Source of the DNA: an uncultured Oxalobacter sp. | GTDB taxonomy: Bacteria > Pseudomonadota > Gammaproteobacteria > Burkholderiales > Burkholderiaceae_D | Assembly (NCBI GenBank): GCA_934401755.1 | Contig: CAKRSU010000034.1 | Span: 1 to 16,965 of the forward strand | Direction of reading: 5' to 3' | DNA length: 16,965 nt | Shown: positions 1-5,921 of the stretch, one piece after another | Layout of the letters: every line of letters begins with the position of its first letter | Numbering within the stretch: the stretch's first letter is position 1 | Made by a program: the position numbers and the translations under genes | The notes under the pieces: generated by a model | Databases searched by the model: none | The model's input: only the letters and a program-made list of their open reading frames with translations | What the model was told of the DNA's origin: nothing

Positions 1-954
1 CTTATCGAAAATCCTTTACGGTTTGGACGGTATGGCAAAACTAAAACGATTATGCTTTTTTTGATGATGGTTGGGGTGGGGATAGGTGGATTTTTCATCT
101 ACAAAAATAAAGGAGAGATGGTTCGATTAAATATTGAAATCGTTGATAAAGAAAAAGCAAAGGAAATTGAAATACTTTGGAATGAATCTAAATTGAGATG
201 CAATCGACAATTCCCTGATTGGGATGGTCTATCTGATAACAAATGTGCCATGCAAAAGGATAAAAATACGATTGCAATTATTGGTGATTCACATGCGGGG
301 CATCTTTTTTCTGGATTGGCTGAACAAACCCGAGAAAATGAAGGTATTGCAGTATTTCCAATCAGTTGTGGTGCCCCTCTCATTGATATAAAGACTGGGA
401 CGAAAGCTCCAAAAGCAGGGTGTATGAGAGATCAAGCAAATATTTTGCATAAACAAGCTTTTGATTATATTTTTAAACATCCTGAAATAAAGACCGTTGT
501 ATTAGCACATAATCCGCATTGTTCTGCTAAAGACGCCATTGATACTCAAAATCCAAATGAGAAAAATCCTCTTAAAGTTATTGAAAATGGAATGAAGCGA
601 ACTTTTAAACGCTTATCGGATGCAGGAAAAAAAGTTGTCGTTGTTCTTGATAATCCTAAAACGCCTAAAAAACCTAGTGGGTGCATCCGATCTGGCATAA
701 ATGAAGATAAGTGCAAATTTAATAAATCAGAATATATCGGCTTTAAACCTATCCAAAATTATAATAATTTAGCGAAGATGATTGCCAAAGATTACAAAAA
801 TATTTCTTTTGTTGATTTGTCGAATATACTTTGTGATAAAGATTTCTGTTATATCTCAAAAAATGGAAAAGTCTTATATCGTGATAATAATCATCTGAAC
901 TATAATGGATCAGCTCTTGTTTCTTCTGAAATTATGAAAGTGATAAGACAATAA
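1..954 (+). CDS. Membrane O-acyltransferase, C-terminal part with SGNH domain (partial at left edge)
   Basis: The reading frame is open from base 1, so the true start lies to the left; the ATG at 52 falls inside the last membrane segment and is not a credible start. The first codons read LIENPLRFGR, like the end of the acyltransferase-3 (OafA/YrhL) membrane domain, followed by a hydrophobic helix (codons 16-34). A soluble domain of about 280 residues follows with SGNH-hydrolase hallmarks: GDSH at codons 95-98 (nucleophile Ser97) and DNNH at 295-298 near the C-terminus, supplying the catalytic Asp and His. Several paired cysteines fit a disulfide-bonded periplasmic domain. Family knowledge: such proteins move acyl groups, often acetyl, across the inner membrane onto O-antigen, capsule, peptidoglycan or other glycans. 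The acceptor here is unknown. A strong hairpin terminator follows, so the gene ends its transcription unit. Confidence 0.85.
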   Translation, partial: LIENPLRFGRYGKTKTIMLFLMMVGVGIGGFFIYKNKGEMVRLNIEIVDKEKAKEIEILWNESKLRCNRQFPDWDGLSDNKCAMQKDKNTIAIIGDSHAGHLFSGLAEQTRENEGIAVFPISCGAPLIDIKTGTKAPKAGCMRDQANILHKQAFDYIFKHPEIKTVVLAHNPHCSAKDAIDTQNPNEKNPLKVIENGMKRTFKRLSDAGKKVVVVLDNPKTPKKPSGCIRSGINEDKCKFNKSEYIGFKPIQNYNNLAKMIAKDYKNISFVDLSNILCDKDFCYISKNGKVLYRDNNHLNYNGSALVSSEIMKVIRQ

Positions 955-978
955 GTTTAATTATCGAATGATTAATAG

Positions 979-1016
979 AAATGAATGAAGGTTCTTCCCT
1001 TCATTCATTTTATTTC
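979..1016 (+). terminator. Rho-independent terminator after the acyltransferase
   Basis: A perfect 13-bp inverted repeat (979-991 with 998-1010, 6-nt loop) is followed by TATTT. It lies 25 bases after the acyltransferase stop and separates it from parC. The T tract is short and interrupted. Confidence 0.8.
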
Positions 1017-1086
1017 TAAAAGATTTGCTGAAAAATAAGAATCAATTTTTACTTAAAACAGAGCCTTAAAAAAGTAAACAAATAGG

Positions 1087-3414
1087 ATGAATAACCAACC
1101 TTCCCTTTTTGATGCCTCTCAAGTCCCCGAAACACAACAAGAAGATCATGAACGATTGGTATTAGCCAATTTCGCAGAACGCGCCTATTTGGATTATGCA
1201 ATTTCTGTTGTTAAAGGACGAGCATTGCCCGATATTCGCGATGGACAAAAACCTGTTCAACGAAGAATTCTTTATGCAATGAATGAGTTACGTCTCTCTT
1301 TTGAAGCAAAACCCCGAAAATCTGCCGCTGTTGTTGGCGATGTCCTCGGTAAATTGCACCCTCATGGCGATCAATCCGTCTATGATGCGCTCGTTCGTAT
1401 GGCACAGGATTTCACATTACGTTACCCATTAGTCGATGGTCATGGAAATTTCGGTTCCCGTGATGGTGATAGTGCTGCGGCGATGCGATATACAGAAGCG
1501 AAATTAACACCAATTGCTCAATTACTATTATCTGAAATCGAACAAGGAACCGTTAATTTTATAGATAACTACGATGGTTCTTTCATTGAACCTGAAATAC
1601 TCCCGGCACGTCTCCCAATTACCTTAATGAATGGCGCATCAGGAATTGCTGTTGGAATGGCAACAGAAATTCCTCCTCATAATTTAACAGAAATTGCTAA
1701 TGCTACGATTGCCCTCATTAAAAACCCAGAACTAACACATGATGCATTGATGCAAATTCTTCCTGGCCCCGATTTTCCGGGAGGGGGACAAATTATCACC
1801 GCACCAGAAATCATTTCTTCCATTTATGCATCAGGTAAAGGCACCCTCAGAGTTCGTGCAAAATGGACAATTGAAGAGCTTGCTCGGGGCCAATGGCAAG
1901 TTGTTATCACTGAATTACCCCCAGGCGTTTCTGCTCAAAAAATTCTACAGGAAATTGAAGAACTTACTAACCCCAAAATTCGTTCAGGTAAAAAAACACT
2001 AACTCCTGAACAAACAACACTAAAACAACAATTTTTAGGATTACTCGATACAGTCCGTGATGAAGCTGGAAGAAAAAATCCCGTACGAATTGTCATTGAA
2101 CCCAAATCAAAACGCATCAGTCCCGAAACATTCATACAAACACTTTTTGCTTATACCTCTTTAGAATGTAATACTTCTATTAACTTGGTCATGATTGGTG
2201 TAGACGGTCGTCCTCAGCAAAAAGGGCTCAAAAAAATTCTAAAAGAATGGATTGAATTTCGCTTTGATACCATCAAATGTCGGTCAAAATGGCGTCTTGA
2301 TAAAGCCAATAAGCGCATTCATATTTTAGAAGGAAGAATCACCGTTTTACTTAATATTGATGAGGTTATCCAAATTATTCGGGAAGCAGACGATCCAAAA
2401 ACAACGCTTATCATGCGATTTAATCTATCAAATCAACAAGCTGAAGATATTCTGGAAATTCGTCTGCGACAATTAGCTCGGCTTGAAACCATTAAGATTG
2501 AACAAGAATTAAACACTTTGAAAAAAGAAACGCAACAACTACATGATATCTTGAATAAACCTGTAACAATGCAACGTTTATTGATTCGAGAAATAGAATC
2601 AGATAAAAAGAAATTTGGCGACGCCCGTCGAACATTGATTCAAAAAGATCATCAAGCCTTAATAGAACAAAAAATTTCTAACGATCCTGTTACTGTCATC
2701 ATCTCAAAAAATGGATGGTTACGACTGCGACATGGACATGCTATCAATACAGCAACCTTAACATTTAAGCGAGAAGACGATCTCTACGATATTTTCGAAT
2801 GTCATATGCTCGATGAATTACTCGTATTTTCATCAAAAGGTCGAATCTATTCCATTCCTGTTCATCAATTACCTAATGGTCGTGGTGATGGAACACCTGT
2901 AACAACATTGATAGAAATTGGGCTTGACGAACATATCCTTCATTATTTTGCGGGTAACAATAACATTCATATCCTGCTTGCAACTTCTACTGGCTATGGA
3001 TTTATCGCTTCTATTAGCGATATGATTAGCCGAACACGTCGCGGAAAAGCGTTTATCGCCCTTAATAAAAAGGATAAACTTCTAAAACCAATTGCCTTAA
3101 CAGATACCCAACAATGGATTGCAACACTTTCTAGCAATGGTCATCTATTAGTATTTGAACGACACGAATTGCGAACGCTAGACTCTGGCGGTAGAGGCAC
3201 TCGGTTAATGAACTTAACTGATGATGAACAATTGATCGCATTTCTACCGCTTGATGAAAAAGGCTGCTTAGTAATCTGCCAATCAAAAAATGGCAAACGC
3301 TATGAAGTCAAAATTCCATCTGGAACTGATAGCCTTTACAGTGGTCGACGAGGTAAAAAGGGTCATCTTGTGGAATCCCGCTTTACCCCAATAGATTTAG
3401 AATATACGGAATAA
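1087..3414 (+). CDS. parC: DNA topoisomerase IV subunit A
   Basis: ParC, the DNA cleavage and rejoining subunit of topoisomerase IV (ParC2ParE2), which decatenates daughter chromosomes. At 775 residues the length fits the betaproteobacterial form. The N-terminal breakage-reunion domain shows [23 protein letters not shown] at residues 91-95 and the active site AAMRYTE with catalytic Tyr135. The C-terminal beta-pinwheel begins after about residue 500. An internal segment around residues 295-310 (NPKIRSGKK) is like the Neisseria/Bordetella ParC insert and supports ParC over GyrA. No gyrA-box (QRRGGKG) is visible; the tail has a related GRRGKKG. Oddities: residue 96 is Gln where most ParC proteins have Ser (E. 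coli Ser80), and residue 100 is Asp instead of Glu84. The ATG has AGG directly against it and no properly spaced Shine-Dalgarno, but no better in-frame start exists. parE is not in the window. Confidence 0.97.
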   Translation: MNNQPSLFDASQVPETQQEDHERLVLANFAERAYLDYAISVVKGRALPDIRDGQKPVQRRILYAMNELRLSFEAKPRKSAAVVGDVLGKLHPHGDQSVYDALVRMAQDFTLRYPLVDGHGNFGSRDGDSAAAMRYTEAKLTPIAQLLLSEIEQGTVNFIDNYDGSFIEPEILPARLPITLMNGASGIAVGMATEIPPHNLTEIANATIALIKNPELTHDALMQILPGPDFPGGGQIITAPEIISSIYASGKGTLRVRAKWTIEELARGQWQVVITELPPGVSAQKILQEIEELTNPKIRSGKKTLTPEQTTLKQQFLGLLDTVRDEAGRKNPVRIVIEPKSKRISPETFIQTLFAYTSLECNTSINLVMIGVDGRPQQKGLKKILKEWIEFRFDTIKCRSKWRLDKANKRIHILEGRITVLLNIDEVIQIIREADDPKTTLIMRFNLSNQQAEDILEIRLRQLARLETIKIEQELNTLKKETQQLHDILNKPVTMQRLLIREIESDKKKFGDARRTLIQKDHQALIEQKISNDPVTVIISKNGWLRLRHGHAINTATLTFKREDDLYDIFECHMLDELLVFSSKGRIYSIPVHQLPNGRGDGTPVTTLIEIGLDEHILHYFAGNNNIHILLATSTGYGFIASISDMISRTRRGKAFIALNKKDKLLKPIALTDTQQWIATLSSNGHLLVFERHELRTLDSGGRGTRLMNLTDDEQLIAFLPLDEKGCLVICQSKNGKRYEVKIPSGTDSLYSGRRGKKGHLVESRFTPIDLEYTE

Positions 3415-3439
3415 ATAATAATGACTTTACAGAAAAATT

Positions 3440-3461
3440 AAAGCAATATGCCATGCTTTTT
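3440..3461 (+). terminator. Weak hairpin with T-run after parC
   Basis: A 6-bp stem (3440-3445 AAAGCA with 3454-3459 TGCTTT, 8-nt loop) runs into TT and then ATT. It is 25 bases after the parC stop and in the right place for a parC terminator. The stem is short, so the call is tentative. Confidence 0.4.
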
Positions 3462-3468
3462 ATTAAAG

Positions 3469-3493
3469 GGCTTCTGCCTAAAAGACAGAAGCC
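3469..3493. terminator. Hairpin between convergent parC and ridA-like genes
   Basis: An 8-bp perfect stem, GGCTTCTG (3469-3476) with CAGAAGCC (3486-3493), lies 5 bases past the stop of the minus-strand ridA-like gene. Read on the minus strand it is followed by CTTTAATAAAAA, a poor U tract. It probably ends the ridA-like transcript. Confidence 0.45.
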
Positions 3494-3498
3494 AAACA

Positions 3499-3957
3499 TT
3501 AAGCAATTTCTGCAATCATTTCGATTTCAAGGCATGCCCCTGTTGGAATTTGCGCAACCCCAAATGCAGAACGTGCATGTTTTCCTGCTTCGCCAAAAAC
3601 TTCAACCAATAAATCCGATGCACCATTTGTTATCAGATGATGGTCTGTAAAGTCTCCCGTTGAATTGACTAAAGAAAGGACTTTGACAATTCGTTTAACC
3701 TTGGTCAAATCTCCTTCACAAGCATCTTGTAAAGTACCGATCATATCAATTGCTGTTTGACGAGCAATTTTTTGCCCTTCTTCCACGGTTATATCTTTAC
3801 CGAATTGTCCGACATATGGCTTACCATTTTTTTTGCCAAGATGTCCTGATAAGAAAACAAGATTTCCTGATTTTACATACATAACATAAGACGCAACAGG
3901 TTTTGCTACAGGAGGTAACTCAATATTGAGCTCTTTTAAATTTTCATAAACTGACAT
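3499..3957 (-). CDS. RidA/YjgF family protein (longer subgroup)
   Basis: A 152-residue member of the RidA/YjgF/YER057c/UK114 family. RidA itself hydrolyses reactive enamine/imine intermediates (2-aminoacrylate) released by PLP enzymes; the substrate of this longer paralogous subgroup is not settled. The sequence shows LVFLSGHLGKKNGK near residue 35, a central QTAIDMIGTL helix, and the C-terminal HARSAFGVAQIPTGACLEIE. Arg129 and Glu144 have the same spacing as Arg105 and Glu120 of E. coli RidA, so the ligand-binding pocket looks intact. It is about 25 residues longer than archetypal RidA, as usual for this subgroup. The start is supported by TTAAGGTG on the minus strand (complement of 3962-3969). 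It is transcribed alone, convergent with parC. Confidence 0.93.
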   Translation of the reverse strand: MSVYENLKELNIELPPVAKPVASYVMYVKSGNLVFLSGHLGKKNGKPYVGQFGKDITVEEGQKIARQTAIDMIGTLQDACEGDLTKVKRIVKVLSLVNSTGDFTDHHLITNGASDLLVEVFGEAGKHARSAFGVAQIPTGACLEIEMIAEIA

Positions 3958-3995
3958 ATTTCACCTTAATCGTTAAAAATTCTCAAAAATACACA

Positions 3996-4022
3996 ATTCT
4001 AGTTTATAAATACATTTCTCAA
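3996..4022 (-). promoter_or_regulatory. Candidate promoter of the ridA-like gene
   Basis: On the minus strand, TTGAGA (complement of 4017-4022) and TAGAAT (complement of 3996-4001) are separated by 15 bases, about 40 bases upstream of the start codon. The -10 is a 5 of 6 match, but the spacing is shorter than the usual 17. Confidence 0.3.
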
Positions 4023-4347
4023 TGACTAATCATTAAAAATACTTCTTAGACAATATTCGATATACACCATAATATTACAAAAACACGACGACTCACCTGG
4101 ACTTTTTGCTTTTATCTAAACATCCTCTTTTATATTAAAAATAACTCGACTAAAATTTATTTAATCTATAACAAATAGGATTTCTTATCTGATTTTTATG
4201 CCGTCACTTTGTTCCAAATACATGTCTTCGTTCAATTAAATTTATCTACTTTTACAAGATACAAATATTCGGCTAAAAAAATAAGATACTCTTAATCATA
4301 ACGCTATCTTACTTTAACATGTTGTAATTTAATATTAAGGAATACTG
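4023..4347. other. AT-rich intergenic region without a visible gene
   Basis: About 320 bases between the divergent ridA-like gene and the unknown gene at 4348. I see no credible ORF, RNA gene or strong hairpin. Composition is very AT-rich; the 60 bases 4261-4320 contain 15 G or C. Its right end supplies the AAGGA ribosome binding site for the gene at 4348. A tract this AT-rich beside an H-NS-like gene could be bound by that protein, which is inference. Confidence 0.6.
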
Positions 4348-4722
4348 ATGAATCAGCAACAAATTAATCTTAATGATACTTCCGATTCTGAAGTTGAAAA
4401 CCATTTCTATAAATTATCAAAGAAAAAACCAATTCCTTGTTCAATGAATGAATGGGCAATCTTTATGACATCAGCATCCAATCGAATTATTGAACAAAAT
4501 CAAATTGGCCCCTTATTGATCTCTACTATTTTTACTGGAATCGATCATTCTTTTGGGCATGGTGAAAAAAAACTATTTGAAACAACCGTATTGGGTCTTA
4601 ATAATGACATTCAACTACGCTGGCATTTTTCAACTTACAATCAAGCTATCAGAGAGCATCGTCGCCTAACCTTATTAATTGAGACAAAGGGAATCGATGC
4701 TGTGCTTGAAGAAATTGAATAA
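4348..4722 (+). CDS. Conserved protein of unknown function (124 aa)
   Basis: I do not assign a function. The ATG is well supported by AAGGA about 8 bases upstream. The protein is soluble, with no signal peptide, membrane helix or cysteine cluster. The N-terminal 30 residues look polar and disordered (NLNDTSDSEVENH). The core reads SMNEWAIFMT, then ISTIFTGIDHSFGHGEKKLFETTV, then RWHFSTYNQAIREH. The pattern 'T-F-G-DHSFG-G---LFETMV-G---RYSTW-EA--GH' is one I recall from small uncharacterised proteins of phages and bacterial accessory regions. This protein keeps its backbone, with conserved Asp-His, Phe-Glu-Thr and a late His. Ordinary codon use and a good RBS argue for a real gene. The PIN nuclease gene begins 81 bases downstream, but the protein has no recognisable antitoxin-like DNA-binding domain. 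Confidence 0.75.
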   Translation: MNQQQINLNDTSDSEVENHFYKLSKKKPIPCSMNEWAIFMTSASNRIIEQNQIGPLLISTIFTGIDHSFGHGEKKLFETTVLGLNNDIQLRWHFSTYNQAIREHRRLTLLIETKGIDAVLEEIE

Positions 4723-4803
4723 TCTTATCAATAATATTTAATAAGTATCAATTATCATCCGTTAGAATTTCTATCCTTACAAATCATTTTTTTCTTAAGA
4801 AGA

Positions 4804-5265
4804 ATGAATATTACAACGCCAATTCCATTAGTTGTTTTTGATACAAATATTTGTCTTGATTTTTTCGTCTTTCATGATACGACTTCATATCCCTTATTAC
4901 AGGCCGTAAAATCCCAAAAATTTCAAGCGATCACTCGCCAGGATTGTCGTGAAGAATTTCTACGTGTATTAGATTATCCAAAATTTAACTTAACGCATAT
5001 TGATAAAACAAAAGCAACTACAGATTTTGATCAATTGATTCAAGTTATTCAATGCCCTCCTAAAAATCACCATTTTCTACCTATTTGCACGGACCATGAC
5101 GATCAAAAATTTATGGAAATTGCTTTTGATGCGAATGCACAATTTCTTTTTTCTAAAGATAAAGCTTTATTAAAGCTTGCGAAACGCAATAAAAAATACG
5201 GGCTTTTTAGAATTATGAGTCCAACAACTTGGATTTCTGAATCAAAACAATATCATTTCAATTAA
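4804..5265 (+). CDS. PIN-domain nuclease, putative toxin (COG1569/TIGR00305-like)
   Basis: A 153-residue single PIN domain, expected to be a metal-dependent RNase. Acidic active-site positions are present in order: Asp13 in VVFDTNICLDFF, Glu50/Glu51 in CREEFLRVL, Asp99/Asp100 in DHDDQKFMEIA, and Asp119 in FSKDKALLKLAKR. The order and the spacing DDQKF-ME-A-DA-A-FL-SKD match the family annotated as 'putative toxin-antitoxin system toxin component, PIN family'. Many members of that family have no obvious antitoxin partner, and none is recognisable here; the neighbours are a 124-residue unknown upstream and an H-NS-like gene downstream. The start has only a weak purine-rich AAGAAGA close in front. 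Whether it is a true toxin or a housekeeping-like RNase cannot be told from sequence. Confidence 0.85.
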   Translation: MNITTPIPLVVFDTNICLDFFVFHDTTSYPLLQAVKSQKFQAITRQDCREEFLRVLDYPKFNLTHIDKTKATTDFDQLIQVIQCPPKNHHFLPICTDHDDQKFMEIAFDANAQFLFSKDKALLKLAKRNKKYGLFRIMSPTTWISESKQYHFN

Positions 5266-5364
5266 TAAGATTTTATTGTTTTTAATCAAATACTTTATTT
5301 ATTGAAATAAATTTATTACAATGATTTTTATATTTTCGTATTGATAATTTAATAGGAGAGGTAT

Positions 5365-5652
5365 ATGGCAACGTATCTTGAATTAAAAGCTCAGATTGCT
5401 AATCTGCAAGCACAAGCTGAAGAAGCGAGAAAACAAGAAACTGCTGAAGCGATTGGAAAAATAAAAGTATTGATGGATCAGTATGGTATTACTATTGCAG
5501 ATTTAAGTGCAAATCGGAGATCTTCATTTAGACGTGATCCTGTTCCTCCTAAGTATCGTGACCCATTAACAGGCAATACTTGGACTGGTCGCGGTAAACC
5601 GCCTAAATGGATCGTCGGTGTTGCTGATCGTAATATTTATCTTATTAAATAA
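5365..5652 (+). CDS. H-NS family nucleoid-associated protein
   Basis: A 95-residue H-NS-like protein. The N-terminal half (about residues 3-45) is a heptad-like helix rich in Ala, Glu and Gln that should form the dimerisation coiled coil. The C-terminal half holds the H-NS DNA-binding domain: KYRDPLTGNTWTGRGKPPKWI, with the GRGKPPKW loop that enters the minor groove of AT-rich DNA. This compact architecture is like Bordetella BpH3 and Burkholderia H-NS-like proteins. It starts with a strong AGGAGAGG ribosome binding site and is followed by a bidirectional terminator, so it is probably monocistronic. Family role: silencing of horizontally acquired AT-rich genes and nucleoid organisation. It sits next to the most AT-rich, accessory-looking part of the window, which may be among its targets (inference). 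Confidence 0.93.
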   Translation: MATYLELKAQIANLQAQAEEARKQETAEAIGKIKVLMDQYGITIADLSANRRSSFRRDPVPPKYRDPLTGNTWTGRGKPPKWIVGVADRNIYLIK

Positions 5653-5668
5653 TCAGTTTGATCCTCCG

Positions 5669-5711
5669 AAAATAAAAAAAGATCCTAAAATTTTGGATCT
5701 TTTTTTATTTT
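5669..5711. terminator. Strong bidirectional terminator after the H-NS-like gene
   Basis: A perfect 17-bp inverted repeat (5669-5685 with 5695-5711) with a 9-nt loop. The stem core is GATCC/GGATC flanked by A7 and T7, so both strands end in a U tract. It lies 16 bases after the stop codon. Confidence 0.9.
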
Positions 5712-5857
5712 TCATCAAAACGCATCTTTAACATAAAACTAAACTCAATATTCAATAATCCGTCTAATCATCGATAAATAACAAAACAACTTTCATCACA
5801 CCTTATACTTTCGGCAATTATTTTTAAAAATTGAGATGAACTTGTTTTGGCATGCAA

Positions 5858-5887
5858 CTGACATGACTTCAAAAATTGATAGATAAT
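5858..5887 (+). promoter_or_regulatory. Probable pepN promoter
   Basis: CTGACA at 5858-5863 (5 of 6 match to the -35) and GATAAT at 5882-5887 (5 of 6 match to the -10) are separated by 18 bases. This predicts a start near 5894 and a leader of under 30 bases. The -10 lies inside an 18-bp palindrome. Confidence 0.55.
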
Positions 5888-5896
5888 ATTATCTAT
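5879..5896. promoter_or_regulatory. 18-bp perfect palindrome, candidate operator for pepN
   Basis: ATAGATAATATTATCTAT is its own reverse complement over all 18 bases. It covers the predicted -10 box and start site and ends 25 bases before the pepN ATG, the usual position of a repressor operator. No regulator gene is adjacent. In such AT-rich DNA a chance palindrome is possible but unlikely at this length. Confidence 0.45.
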
Positions 5897-5921
5897 TATT
5901 ATTGATCTTTGGATTGTACTA

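Noticed and set aside
52..54. ATG at 52 as the start of the first gene
   Set aside because: The frame is open to base 1 with acyltransferase-like residues before it, and the ATG falls inside a membrane helix; the gene is truncated by the window.
3453..3650. 65-codon plus-strand ORF after parC
   Set aside because: It is the opposite-strand shadow of the 3' half of the ridA-like gene and begins in the intergenic hairpin region.
5294..5311. Inverted repeat TTTATTT-ATTG-AAATAAA before the H-NS-like gene
   Set aside because: Seven A/T-only pairs in very AT-rich DNA are expected by chance and too weak for a terminator.
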